Assembly (NCBI GenBank): GCA_030620115.1
Contig: JAUXFG010000048.1
Location: 1 to 24,362 of the forward strand
Length of the DNA stretch: 24,362 nucleotides
Origin: Candidatus Fermentibacterota bacterium
Lineage (GTDB): Bacteria > JAFGKV01
Direction: 5' to 3'
Shown: positions 1 to 8,419 of the stretch, piece after piece
Position numbering within the stretch: position 1 is the stretch's first letter
Layout of the letters: each line of letters starts with the position of its first letter
Made by a program: the position numbers and the translations under genes
Notes under the pieces: generated by a model
Told to the model about the DNA's origin: nothing
What the model saw: only the letters and a program-made list of their open reading frames with translations
Database searches by the model: none

Positions 1-93
1 AAAAAACGCGAAGGCAGTGGCCACATCACCCTACCATTCATCCCAAGGGAGGGACTGGTCGAGTCGCTTGTGAAGAACCGATTCGACGGATAG
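1..93 (+). CDS. 3' end of an unidentified gene cut by the window start
   Basis: Frame 1 is open from the first base to a TAG at 91-93. It encodes about 30 residues with protein-like composition, including GSGHITLPFIPREGLVESLV and ending in KNRFDG. It converges on the winged-helix gene, which stops 33 bases further on. The fragment is too short to assign. The pattern of a short beta strand followed by an amphipathic helix recalls ParB-type C-termini, but that is only a thought. Another frame is also open here, so the reading is not certain. Confidence 0.4.
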   Translation, partial: KKREGSGHITLPFIPREGLVESLVKNRFDG

Positions 94-125
94 TTTCAGG
101 ACGAGGGAGTGGTGGGAGATCCGAA

Positions 126-563
126 TCAGTCAGCCCACGGACTCTTCGGTCGGCTCAATCCCTTTTTCATCTTTTTCTCGAGCTCGGCCATTCGCTCCTT
201 CTGCCTATGCCTGATCTCTTTGGCAGCAAAGGTTGCATCCAGCTTCTTCTGTTCCTTCTTCTTTCGAGCCCGCACCTTCTGTATTTCCTCATCGAGATCA
301 GGTATGGCCTCCTCGGGCAAATCCTTGAGCTTGTGGGGTGCTTTCAGGTAGTACTTTGTTTCGAAGCTGGTCTTGACCGAACGTAAGATCCCCTCCCTTT
401 CCAGACGATTCGCCATGTGATAGATGAGCTCTGTGCTAGTTTTCAAAAACTCGGCAAGCTCTTCCGCAGATGGCGGCTTGCCTTCCCGATGAGTGAACAC
501 ACGGATGCCTGCGACAATGAGATAAGCTTGTGACAGAAACGAACGATCCTCGTCCTTCGACAT
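126..563 (-). CDS. Winged-helix-like protein with charged coiled-coil tail
   Basis: The product is 145 aa. Residues about 5-75 look like a small winged-helix DNA-binding fold: a segment reading SAEELAEFLKTSTELIYHMA, then LEREGIL and a beta-wing ending in YYL. Residues about 80-135 are rich in Lys, Glu and Arg and should form a charged helix or coiled coil (KVRARKKKEQKKL, MAELEKKMKKG). A good Shine-Dalgarno (GGAGG, 7 bases before ATG) supports the start at 563. No signal peptide or membrane segment is seen. A role as a small transcriptional regulator or accessory DNA-binding protein is inference; I do not recognise the family. The gene stands alone, with a 3' fragment converging on it and 600 bp of non-coding DNA upstream. 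Confidence 0.75.
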   Translation of the reverse strand: MSKDEDRSFLSQAYLIVAGIRVFTHREGKPPSAEELAEFLKTSTELIYHMANRLEREGILRSVKTSFETKYYLKAPHKLKDLPEEAIPDLDEEIQKVRARKKKEQKKLDATFAAKEIRHRQKERMAELEKKMKKGLSRPKSPWAD

Positions 564-724
564 CGCCGAACCTCCGCGGGATTGAGTGAAGATCTCAACA
601 GGGTCTGCCCCGGACAGTCCCTCGGAGCCATCTCGACAAATTCACGATCAAAGAACGGCCCAAGAATGAGATGGACAAGAGATAGGTTCTCTAGGACTTG
701 ACTGGAGCGAAAAATCTGTTACTT
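564..724. other. Non-coding spacer, nothing recognised
   Basis: This sequence separates the winged-helix gene's Shine-Dalgarno from the MITE-like repeat at 725. It should hold the winged-helix gene's promoter, but I find no convincing -35/-10 pair. Short open frames here have no ribosome-binding site or protein-like composition. Confidence 0.5.
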
Positions 725-912
725 AGGGTTCGTGCAGGAACAAGTTTGCAATCTTGACGCACAGATTTGCCTTAGAATTGGTCTCCCCGAGGGAGTGGAA
801 CCGGCGGCGTAGCTTAAGCTACGTCGAGGATTACGCGATCGAGGCGAGGCCGATCGATGGGGCGAAGATGGGATGTCAAGATGTGAAGTTATTCCTGCGC
901 GGACCCTTGGTC
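725..912 (+). repeat. MITE-like palindromic repeat, copy A
   Basis: This element of about 188 bp matches 8113-8341 (copy B) when that is read on the opposite strand. Shared landmarks are AGGGTTCG at one end, GCGCACAGATTTGCC or close variants inside, a core palindrome (GTAGCTTAAGCTAC, 811-824) followed by GTCGAGGAT, and CCCTTGGTC at the other end. Within the copy, the first 45 bases (from GGGTTCGTGCAGGAACAAG) are an imperfect inverted repeat of the last 45 bases (reverse complement begins GGGTCCGCGCAGGAATAAC). That gives the terminal-inverted-repeat layout of a miniature element. Open frames through it (719-1024 minus, 754-948 plus) are by-products of the repeat. It lacks about 32 bp present in the centre of copy B. 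Confidence 0.85.
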
Positions 913-1162
913 CGGAGAGCAACGGAAGCGTGTATGGCACGGTCATGATCGGATCTCGCTCTCGTTCATGGAGGCAGTGACGTATGGATCTTTCGGCACT
1001 TGATACCGACACATACCTACACATGCCAAAGGAAGCCCCCTGGTCCGCTCCGTTTCACCTCATTGCGCATGCATTCGATCTCACGACAGTGAATCATCAT
1101 CGTTTCCCGATCTACCGCGCGTTCAGGGCCACAAACGATTCCTCCACAAGAAGAGTACCGTG
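913..1162. other. Non-coding leader region before the diguanylate cyclase
   Basis: There is no gene-like frame here. The region must contain the promoter of the downstream GAF-GGDEF gene, but I cannot point to a clear -35/-10 pair. A purine-rich AAGAAGAG just before the start codon is the only usable signal seen. Confidence 0.5.
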
Positions 1163-3652
1163 ATGCCTAAACGATTTGAGAAACTCGAGGCGATACACAA
1201 ATTAAATGAATCCATCCTCACACTCCTCGATTTCAATAAGCTGCTTAAGACCGTATTGGATATAATGCAAAACACGTTCAATTTGGACAATTCCGCCATC
1301 TTATTGTACGACGAGAAATCTGAGGAATTATACATAGGGGCGGCAGTTGGATACAAGGAAGAAATGATAAAGAATTTCAGGACCTCGATTGGCGGGAGAG
1401 GCATTACCGGAGCTGCGGCAAAGAACAGAGAGCCGCTCTATGTCCCCAATATTGCCGAGGACAGTCGCTATATACCTGGTATCGAAGGAGCCAAATCCGA
1501 AATTGCCATTCCTCTCATCGTCAAGGACCAACTGATTGGGGTTTTGGACGTAGAGAGCAAGGAAGAGTATTCGTTCAGTCCCGATGATTTCGAGGTGATG
1601 CGCATCTTCTGTTCACACCTCTCAATGGCACTCCACAATGCCCTAGTTTTCGAGAGGGAGAAGAAAAAAGTCAGCCAGTTGGTGGTGATGAATGAGATCC
1701 GAAAACGGATCTCAGTGAGCTTGGACCTTAATCGATTGCTCCAAATCGTGGCACAATCCATGGTCGAGTTCCTTGGCTACTACAAAATCCTGATCTTTAC
1801 TCGGCAAGAGGATACAAAAGATATCAAGCTCATGGCTGAGGCTGGTATAGAGAAGCTTCGAATTCGCTCTGACATGCTCAACAGTAGCGCCAATCATATC
1901 ATCCAATCGGTTTTTGGGAGCAATGAGAAAGCAATAATCAATTGTGTGTCTGATAGCCAATTTGATGTTATTTCGAAGGAAATACGATCTGAGATGGCTA
2001 TTCCTATATCAATCAAGGATACATGCATTGCTGTCATATATATCGCAAGTACGACTGTCAATGCTTTTGATATCAAAGACATTCATATCATGGATGCCAT
2101 CGCTGATCAACTCTCGTCAATTATTGAAGATGCTGTTACATATGCCAAAGCAAATAAAAAGACAAGACATATGGCAATTATCAACAGAATCAGCAAGGTC
2201 ACCATTCAGAACTTCGAGCTGAAATCGTTTCTTGATGATATCGCCGCTCTCATTCATGAGATATTCGGGTTCTACCAAGTCGGGATCTTGACCTATGAGG
2301 GTGTCTCCCAACAACTCGAATTGGTTTCATTTGCAGGTGAACCGATGGAAACCTTGAAAGTTGGAGACAAGATCTCGCTGAATGAAGGGATCGTTGGCTA
2401 TGTTGCTCGCTCAGGGAAATATTACATGTGCAACGATCCATCAAAAGCAAAGGAATATCGAGATATTCTCCTAAACACGAAATCGGAACTCGCCATCCCT
2501 ATCAAATTGAACGATAACGTCTTGGGTGTTCTCAATTTAGAAAGCACAAAGCTGAACCAGTTTGATGAAACAGATATCGAGATATTCGCGGCGATAGCGG
2601 ATCAGGTAGCCTATACGATGATGAATGCTGAATTATTCAGACAGAAGAGCAGTGCTCATAATTTATTACTCGAATTGAATAAACTGAGTCGTGAAATCAA
2701 TTCTACATTTGACCTGAATAAATTGCTTCAAATAGTTATTGGCAAGCTGCCAATTGCAATACGTTGTCGGCTTTCTTCGATATTCTTCTATTATCCTTCA
2801 AAGGGTCAGCTACGATTGATGGTGCATAACCTACCTGATATAGACCAGCAACGGCGACTCTCACTGGATACGCGTGAAAATATCCTCATGGCACGCGTAA
2901 TCAAGCTTCAGCACTCAATCCACGTGAAGGACATCGAAAAAGAACTCCATATCCCCAACCGACCTCGATATGAAACAAGATCATTTCTTAATATGCTGAT
3001 TCAGCATGAGGGGCGGACCATCGGAATTCTCAATCTAACGGATAAGCTCGACCATAGCAACTTCACGCAAGAGGAATTCTACCTCGCAACCAGCTTCTGC
3101 AGTCATCTCTCGACTGCAATCGTGAACTCCGAGAAGTATCATAAGATCCTGGAGCTTTCCATAAACGATGGACTGACTGGCCTCTACGTTCATCGATTCT
3201 TTCAGGAGGCATTGGAAAGAGAGATCGGCAGGTCCCGCCGCTATGAGCTCCCACTCTCCCTCGCATTCATAGATCTTGACGACTTCAAGATGCTCAATGA
3301 TCAGTTCGGTCATCAGATTGGCGATATCGTGTTGAGGGACATGGGTTTGCTGATACGAAAAGAGGCACGGAAGGCTGACATCGCGTGCAGATATGGAGGC
3401 GAGGAGTTCACTATCATCTTGCCCTCCACGTCCCTTGCTCAGGCAGGCGTAGTAGCAAGAAGAATCGTGCAGAAAATCGCAGCCCACAGAGTCTTGATTG
3501 GAAGAAAAGAGATAGGAATCACTGCCAGCATAGGTGTCTGTGAGTTTCGGAACGAATTGACAAGGGAAACCTTCATCAGAGATGCGGATCGCGCCCTCTT
3601 GATTGCAAAGAAGGAAGGCAAGAACAGAGTTATTCTCTGCCCATCCGGCTGA
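1163..3652 (+). CDS. Diguanylate cyclase with four tandem GAF sensor domains
   Basis: The product is 829 aa and should make cyclic di-GMP from two GTP. Four GAF-type sensor modules occupy roughly residues 20-170, 185-335, 355-495 and 515-660. Each carries the AIPI/AIPL...GVL(N/D)(L/V)ES-type signature or a variant; the second and fourth are more divergent. A GGDEF domain fills about 670-828, with DGLTGL at its start, IDLDDFKMLNDQFGH in the middle and the active-site loop GGEEF near residue 742. RKAD lies five residues before GGEEF and fits the RxxD inhibitory I-site, so product inhibition is likely. There are no membrane segments, so it should be a soluble sensor. GTG at 1160 is directly followed by ATG at 1163; ATG is chosen because AAGAAGAG then sits 7 bases upstream. 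The first two thirds are visibly AT-richer than the neighbouring genes. Confidence 0.93.
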   Translation: MPKRFEKLEAIHKLNESILTLLDFNKLLKTVLDIMQNTFNLDNSAILLYDEKSEELYIGAAVGYKEEMIKNFRTSIGGRGITGAAAKNREPLYVPNIAEDSRYIPGIEGAKSEIAIPLIVKDQLIGVLDVESKEEYSFSPDDFEVMRIFCSHLSMALHNALVFEREKKKVSQLVVMNEIRKRISVSLDLNRLLQIVAQSMVEFLGYYKILIFTRQEDTKDIKLMAEAGIEKLRIRSDMLNSSANHIIQSVFGSNEKAIINCVSDSQFDVISKEIRSEMAIPISIKDTCIAVIYIASTTVNAFDIKDIHIMDAIADQLSSIIEDAVTYAKANKKTRHMAIINRISKVTIQNFELKSFLDDIAALIHEIFGFYQVGILTYEGVSQQLELVSFAGEPMETLKVGDKISLNEGIVGYVARSGKYYMCNDPSKAKEYRDILLNTKSELAIPIKLNDNVLGVLNLESTKLNQFDETDIEIFAAIADQVAYTMMNAELFRQKSSAHNLLLELNKLSREINSTFDLNKLLQIVIGKLPIAIRCRLSSIFFYYPSKGQLRLMVHNLPDIDQQRRLSLDTRENILMARVIKLQHSIHVKDIEKELHIPNRPRYETRSFLNMLIQHEGRTIGILNLTDKLDHSNFTQEEFYLATSFCSHLSTAIVNSEKYHKILELSINDGLTGLYVHRFFQEALEREIGRSRRYELPLSLAFIDLDDFKMLNDQFGHQIGDIVLRDMGLLIRKEARKADIACRYGGEEFTIILPSTSLAQAGVVARRIVQKIAAHRVLIGRKEIGITASIGVCEFRNELTRETFIRDADRALLIAKKEGKNRVILCPSG

Positions 3653-3767
3653 TTCCAAGAACCGCCCTCGCACGCCAAGCATTGGAGCAATAACCCTCGC
3701 TTCATCGCGAACTTAGTCCATCCTCAGCTCTGTGGTTCTACTTGTGGACCTGATGGGCAAGAGGCCC

Positions 3768-3919
3768 CGAATCGGGATCGGCATCGCGATCGGAATCGTC
3801 ATCGAATTGAGGTGTAATCACATGGCCCCCAGTGACGAGAATCCGGATGGCTGATGAAGGCGAGAGCTAAGGCGTAGCTGATTTCGATAGCGATGCTGAT
3901 TCCGATTCCGATTCCGAAG
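3768..3919. repeat. Imperfect palindrome of degenerate ATCGGN hexamers
   Basis: The left arm (3768-3808) is built of units like ATCGGG, ATCGGC and ATCGGA. The right arm (3881-3919) is built of the complementary GATTCC and GATAGC units. The two arms are roughly reverse complements with indels, separated by about 70 bp. Degenerate hexamer palindromes of this sort are seen in intergenic regions of several uncultured lineages. The rest of the 3653-3993 gap shows no gene. Confidence 0.7.
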
Positions 3920-3993
3920 ATGTTGTGGAGGCAAAAGAATAGCCATGGCGTCATGTATATCCAATAGTCAGCTCTGGGATGGAGGGATTTGTC

Positions 3994-6900
3994 GTGAGAA
4001 GATGTATTTATGCTGGCCTCGTATTGCTGGTGGTTCTTTCTCCGCTATTGGCCACTCCGCCTAGCCTCGATGACCTCGAGCTCTGGCCTGATCCGCTATT
4101 TGTCGACCTTCCCATCAGCGGGAGCGCACAATACGTGGATAGCGATGGGGATCCCTGGGCTCAGGGGGAGTACCAATTCTTTTTGAACGGTATTCCTGGA
4201 GACCTGGGTGATTTACCCGCCGGCCTCGTGCTCAATGCCGACTGGACGGCACTGGCGGATGGCTTCCATGTTCCGGCAGACTCAAGCTCTTTGAGCTACA
4301 TCGACGGCGTCTGGAACGGCGCCTTCCACTTTGCCGGCGGGCACCAGCTTCGTTTCGACGGGGGACCACTCAGCAATCCCGCGGATGGCGGTGTGGATTT
4401 CTGGTTCCGTTTGCATGAAGACCTCTCCGATAGCTCGTACGCCCATTGGAACACATTCTTCTGGCTGGAAACCACCACGAGTGACGATATCTACATCGAA
4501 ACACAGGTGGGGACGATCTACGGCACCAGCTACTCAGGCGGCCAGTATGACGGTGTGTGGACCGGCACCTTGTCTCTGGAGGCTGGTGATTGGCATCATT
4601 TCGCGTATGGCTGGAATGCGGTTGACTCCACGGCGGTGGTCTGGCTCGACGGCTTAGTCGTAGGGCGGAACAGAAACTGGCGCGGCGTGACGGGATTGAG
4701 CGCAGAAGTGCACATCGGGAACGTCCCATGGGGAAATCAGGCAACGCTGGCCGATATGGACGCCGTGCGTCTCTGGATGAGACTCCCCACGGATGCCGAG
4801 ATGGCGTGGGCCGCCACATGTCGCGCTCCTCCGACCCAGTGTTCAGTCCTGCTCGACAGCACCGACATCCCCGAGGGAACCATCGTTCAGGTCGCACTCC
4901 GTGTGGCGGATGACACAGGCGCGTGGAGCCAATGGACGAGCAGCGATCCGGATACGCTACGCCCGGCCCTTGTGGAATCGCTCTATCCGCCGGTAAGACT
5001 CGCGGCGTACGACCAAGCATGCATCCCGCTGGAAGTAAGGACCAGCATTCCCTGTGATTGCCGGGCATCGGAGCAGTACGTGCTCTACGCCGAGATGGAG
5101 ACAACGCTCCAAACGCCGGACGGCCTGACACATACCGCCTTTTGGCTCGTGGATCCCACGGACGAGTACCATGAAATCGCGGTGCGGTGCTCAAGCCTCG
5201 CCGGGGATATCGATCCCGATTTGGTGGAAGCAGGCACCGGGTACCGCCAACTTAGAGACTACAACCCCACCTATCCCCGGGTCGCGCTTCTCTGGGGTGA
5301 CTATGATCCCTCCCTTGGTACGAGTTTCTTCAGCCGATACGACCTCATCATCACCTGGTCACTGGGCAACTTCACACACGAAATCCAGCGAACCCTCCGC
5401 GCACTCAACCCCGATCTGAAGATCCTCACCACCGGGTACCTCTCGTACGGCGGCCCCCCCATGGACGAGTGGGCTGCCATCACCGACCCAAGCGATCCTC
5501 ATTTCAACTGGGTGCTGCGCGACCCATCTGGAACGGTCATTCTGGAGTCATACTGGGGCCACCCGTTCTACAACCTCACCGATTCTTCCTGCGTGGCATG
5601 GCTCGTTGACTATAACGCGACCGAGTGGCGCAAAACCAAGCTACGGTTCGACGGGATCTACTTCGACCGTATCCATGACTTCATCACGCACATATCCGAG
5701 GATATCGATGCTGATCAGGATGGATACGTCGACAATCCCGTAGTGCTCGACAGCCTCTGGTCCCTGGGGATGGAGTACTACCTCCAGCTCCTGCGAGAGG
5801 AACTGCCCAACGAGGTCATCTGCGGCAATGATACCCCCCTCCACTTCGGCCCGTATATCAATGGCAGGCTCTTCGAGATGGGGCTCGCGTATATCATGGA
5901 CGAGGGGGGAAGCTGGATGCCGTTCTTCGAGGAGTACTCCGCGTGGGAGGATGTACATCGCGAACCGTACAATATCCCCATCGTCTGCAATCAGGCCCCG
6001 CTGGAGCTCCTCTGGCGATACGGGCTTGAACCGTGGAATTCGATCCCACCTGATTCACTGGAATGGGTCAAGACCAGATACCAGCGTATGCGATTCGGTC
6101 TGGGAACCACCATGCTTTCAGACGGCGTCTCAGTGTATGACTTCGGCACCACATGGTGGGGCAATCCATGGTGGTACGATGAGTACAATCTTGATATGGG
6201 CTATCCCACTTCGACACCCTACCGCCTGACCGACCCGGGCGCCACAGAGGCCTTGGATGATTTTGAGGACGGCACGCCCGGCAACTACAATCTCAATCAA
6301 TGGAGCCCCATGTGGGCGGAGATCACCAATGATCCAGACGAGGTCATCAGCGGCCAATACTCCCTGAAGGGCGGGAATGACAGCATGGGCCAGGAGTGGA
6401 ACGAGTTCGCTCATTCCCGCACAGCGCTCTTGCCGCTCCAGGGTGATTCGACGTACACGGTGATCTTCAAGTATATGGTTCTGCAACCATCCTGTCCCAG
6501 CGGGTACTTCTACTTCTTCGCGCGCTCCGTCACGGGAGGAGTCCCCTCGGACGTCGGCCACCATAGCTGGCGTGGGACAAGCGGTGATCTCGATAGCGTG
6601 AGCGTGACGTTCACCCTGGAATCGTACGACGATTACTACCTCGTATTTGGCTTGAAGTACACCGGCGAATACGCCGTGGACGATATCCTCGTCGCCCGTG
6701 GTGGCGGTGGCATGTGGCGTCGCGATTTCGAGAACGGGGCCGTGGTGATAAACCCCGCCGGGGCGCCACAGACCGTGGACCTCGGGGATACGCTGTTCCG
6801 ATTCCTGGGGCAGCAAGATCCTTTACACAATGACGGCCTGATGGTGACGACCCTCACGCTCCAGGGCCACGACGCCATCCTCCTGCTGAGAGATTCACAG

Positions 6901-7344
6901 AGTGAGATCCCTCCTCCGGTGCGGCTCACTCTTGCCGTAGACGAGGCTGATGTGATACTGACATGGAGCGCAAGCCCGGGCGCCACAGGTTATTATGTGT
7001 ACCGGGGGAACAAGGCTTGGTTTGCGCCATCCATTGAGGCCAGGCTAACGCTCTATCCGCTTCAGCAGTTCAGCTTGCGCGATCCCAGCACTGTGGGAGA
7101 TCCCGTGGAAAACTGGTACTACCTTGTCAAAGCAGTTGGACCAACGGGCCTGGAATCACCGGCGTCGAACAGGGTTGGGGAATTTGATTATGAATCCGGA
7201 CTGCCGACGAGAAACATGGGTTGTAACCGTTCAGGGGTTCAAAGGTTCATGGTTCAGTCAGAAGAGATGCAGCTCCATCACGGCATGCCGAGACGGATAA
7301 GGTCAAACTATGGGACTTCGTCTCTCCGGAATCCTGAATACTGA
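3994..7344 (+). CDS. Secreted multidomain putative glycoside hydrolase (GHL15-like) with LamG and fibronectin-like modules
   Basis: The product is 1116 aa from GTG 3994. That start is preferred over ATG 3979 because GGAGGG (3981-3986) then acts as Shine-Dalgarno, and the protein begins MRR followed by a hydrophobic signal peptide ending near LATPP. Modules in order: an Ig-like stretch (about 25-90), a LamG-type jellyroll (about 95-265, with WHHFAYGW), a linker beta domain, and a putative TIM-barrel (about 420-760) resembling hypothetical glycosyl hydrolase family 15. The barrel includes LWGDYDPS, ITWSLGNF and DGIYFDRIHDF near residue 552, with candidate acidic catalytic residues. A galactose-binding-like domain (about 770-900), a short barrel-associated beta module (WRRDFENG) and a fibronectin III-like domain (about 970-1065) follow. 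The substrate is unknown. The last 40-50 residues, after VGEFDYE, are encoded by a palindromic repeat and look non-native. No sorting domain is present. Confidence 0.8.
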   Translation: MRRCIYAGLVLLVVLSPLLATPPSLDDLELWPDPLFVDLPISGSAQYVDSDGDPWAQGEYQFFLNGIPGDLGDLPAGLVLNADWTALADGFHVPADSSSLSYIDGVWNGAFHFAGGHQLRFDGGPLSNPADGGVDFWFRLHEDLSDSSYAHWNTFFWLETTTSDDIYIETQVGTIYGTSYSGGQYDGVWTGTLSLEAGDWHHFAYGWNAVDSTAVVWLDGLVVGRNRNWRGVTGLSAEVHIGNVPWGNQATLADMDAVRLWMRLPTDAEMAWAATCRAPPTQCSVLLDSTDIPEGTIVQVALRVADDTGAWSQWTSSDPDTLRPALVESLYPPVRLAAYDQACIPLEVRTSIPCDCRASEQYVLYAEMETTLQTPDGLTHTAFWLVDPTDEYHEIAVRCSSLAGDIDPDLVEAGTGYRQLRDYNPTYPRVALLWGDYDPSLGTSFFSRYDLIITWSLGNFTHEIQRTLRALNPDLKILTTGYLSYGGPPMDEWAAITDPSDPHFNWVLRDPSGTVILESYWGHPFYNLTDSSCVAWLVDYNATEWRKTKLRFDGIYFDRIHDFITHISEDIDADQDGYVDNPVVLDSLWSLGMEYYLQLLREELPNEVICGNDTPLHFGPYINGRLFEMGLAYIMDEGGSWMPFFEEYSAWEDVHREPYNIPIVCNQAPLELLWRYGLEPWNSIPPDSLEWVKTRYQRMRFGLGTTMLSDGVSVYDFGTTWWGNPWWYDEYNLDMGYPTSTPYRLTDPGATEALDDFEDGTPGNYNLNQWSPMWAEITNDPDEVISGQYSLKGGNDSMGQEWNEFAHSRTALLPLQGDSTYTVIFKYMVLQPSCPSGYFYFFARSVTGGVPSDVGHHSWRGTSGDLDSVSVTFTLESYDDYYLVFGLKYTGEYAVDDILVARGGGGMWRRDFENGAVVINPAGAPQTVDLGDTLFRFLGQQDPLHNDGLMVTTLTLQGHDAILLLRDSQSEIPPPVRLTLAVDEADVILTWSASPGATGYYVYRGNKAWFAPSIEARLTLYPLQQFSLRDPSTVGDPVENWYYLVKAVGPTGLESPASNRVGEFDYESGLPTRNMGCNRSGVQRFMVQSEEMQLHHGMPRRIRSNYGTSSLRNPEY

Positions 7345-7406
7345 AACCAGTGAATGTGTGCTGATTCCTGGCAACCTATGAACCTCTGAACCTCCAAACC
7401 CGTGAA
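7228..7406. repeat. Imperfect palindrome of GGTTCA-type units overlapping the hydrolase 3' end
   Basis: The left arm (7228-7257) contains GGGGTTCAAAGGTTCATGGT. The right arm (7372-7406) contains AACCTATGAACCTCTGAACC, its imperfect reverse complement. About 115 bp separate them. The left arm and most of the spacer lie inside the open frame of the upstream hydrolase gene, so the element probably inserted at or replaced the native stop region. Confidence 0.75.
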
Positions 7407-7439
7407 TGGCTACGGATAGGCGGGATAGGCCAGCGGAAA

Positions 7440-7560
7440 CGTCCAACATCGAACATTCAACATCGAACGTCGAACCATGGGAAGGAAGCACCCGCATCCA
7501 CCTTCTAATCTCTTCCACTTCGGCGTTGGACGTTCGATGTTCGATGTTGAATGTTTGTCT
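7440..7560. repeat. Imperfect palindrome of GTTCGATGTT-type units
   Basis: The left arm (7440-7475) reads CGTCCAACATCGAACATTCA and onward. The right arm (7526-7560) reads GGACGTTCGATGTTCGATGT and onward; the arms are imperfect reverse complements. The spacer is about 50 bp. It lies between two convergent genes, so it could fold in either transcript and possibly act as a bidirectional end signal, but no U-tract is evident. Confidence 0.75.
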
Positions 7561-7614
7561 CTTTTAGGACACCTCTCGACACTGGATGGAGAGGTTCGTA
7601 GTTGAAGTTTCGGG

Positions 7615-8091
7615 CTAGAGGAATGCGTCCATCTGTGTCTCTTCGTAGAGACGGAGGAGCTGCGCTTCGAAATCGATAATCTCAAGGCGATGGGAGAAAC
7701 ATCCCCTCCGGGTGCAGCCCTCTACGCTCCCTCCATGGGGAAGATGCATGAGGAACAATGGGGCGGAACAGCTTTGGCACATCTCATCTTCATGCTGGAG
7801 TGAAACCCCACAGTGTGGACAAAAGAATGGAATCACCGCACCTTGGTCGATCTCCTCCTCTGACTGAATGTCGAAACTCCCATAAGTCGCATCCAAGTAC
7901 AGATTCCACTTCTTATCTCCCAAACGCGCCTTCACGTGAATCGAGGGGTGGCCATTGATGGGGACTTCGGGCTCCATGAGGAGACAACCATGAGAGCACC
8001 GTGCATGGCGTATCACGAGTGACGCAGCGGGAACCGTAACTTCGATTCTATCTGTGGCGATCTCGCGATCTTGTTTTACATCATCCGGCAT
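7615..8091 (-). CDS. Zinc-ribbon protein of unknown function
   Basis: The product is 158 aa from ATG 8091, with AGGAG 7 bases upstream. A longer open frame reaching 8250 translates the MITE-like repeat and is rejected. Eight cysteines are visible: C32 and C36 (CSHGC), C91 and C94 (CPHCG), C105 and C108 (CQSC), C126 and C131 (CTRRGC). C91/94/105/108 form a typical zinc ribbon, and the other four could make a second metal site. The N-terminal part has a beta-rich segment (NLYLDATYGSF). No signal peptide is present, so it is cytoplasmic. Similar cysteine-rich proteins exist, but I cannot name a function. Repeat copy B begins 21 bases upstream of the start codon, which may have displaced or supplied its promoter. 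Confidence 0.75.
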   Translation of the reverse strand: MPDDVKQDREIATDRIEVTVPAASLVIRHARCSHGCLLMEPEVPINGHPSIHVKARLGDKKWNLYLDATYGSFDIQSEEEIDQGAVIPFFCPHCGVSLQHEDEMCQSCSAPLFLMHLPHGGSVEGCTRRGCFSHRLEIIDFEAQLLRLYEETQMDAFL

Positions 8092-8112
8092 GGTCCAGCT
8101 CCTTATACTCGT

Positions 8113-8341
8113 GACCAAGGGCTCGCGCAGAAATAACTTCACATTCTTGCATCCCATCTTTGCCGCATCTGTTTGCCTCGCCTCGATCGCGAAATCCTCG
8201 ACGTAGCTTAGACTACGCCTCCCGTCTACGCCAAGGCTCCGCCGTGGCAAGCCGATTTCGCTCCCTCGGAAAGACCAAATCTACGGCAAATCTGTGCGCC
8301 ATAACTGCGAACTTATTCTTGCGCGAACCCTCAGGGTGAGA
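8113..8341 (-). repeat. MITE-like palindromic repeat, copy B
   Basis: Read on the minus strand this matches copy A (725-912) end to end. It carries an extra central block of about 32 bp (containing GGCGGAGCCTTGGCGTAGAC). The outer 45-55 bp on each side are imperfect inverted repeats: GGGTTCGCGCAAGAATAAG at one end, and GGGCTCGCGCAGAAATAAC as the reverse complement of the other. The core palindrome GTAGTCTAAGCTAC is followed by GTCGAGGAT as in copy A. No transposase is nearby, so it would be a non-autonomous element or a structured intergenic repeat. Confidence 0.85.
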
Positions 8342-8419
8342 GTGAGGATTTATCTTCAAGAACCTTCAAGAACTCGCTAATCTAGAGCTTCCGGCGGATG
8401 GGGTCAATTCAAAGGGGCC

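Noticed and set aside
719-1024. Open frames on both strands (719-1024 minus, 754-948 plus)
   Set aside because: They translate the MITE-like repeat. The same peptide reappears from repeat copy B, and no ribosome-binding site is present.
3035-3682. 215-codon minus-strand frame
   Set aside because: Antisense to the GGDEF domain, whose motifs are unmistakable on the plus strand.
8092-8250. N-terminal extension of the zinc-ribbon protein
   Set aside because: The extension is encoded by repeat copy B. ATG 8091 has a proper Shine-Dalgarno outside the repeat.
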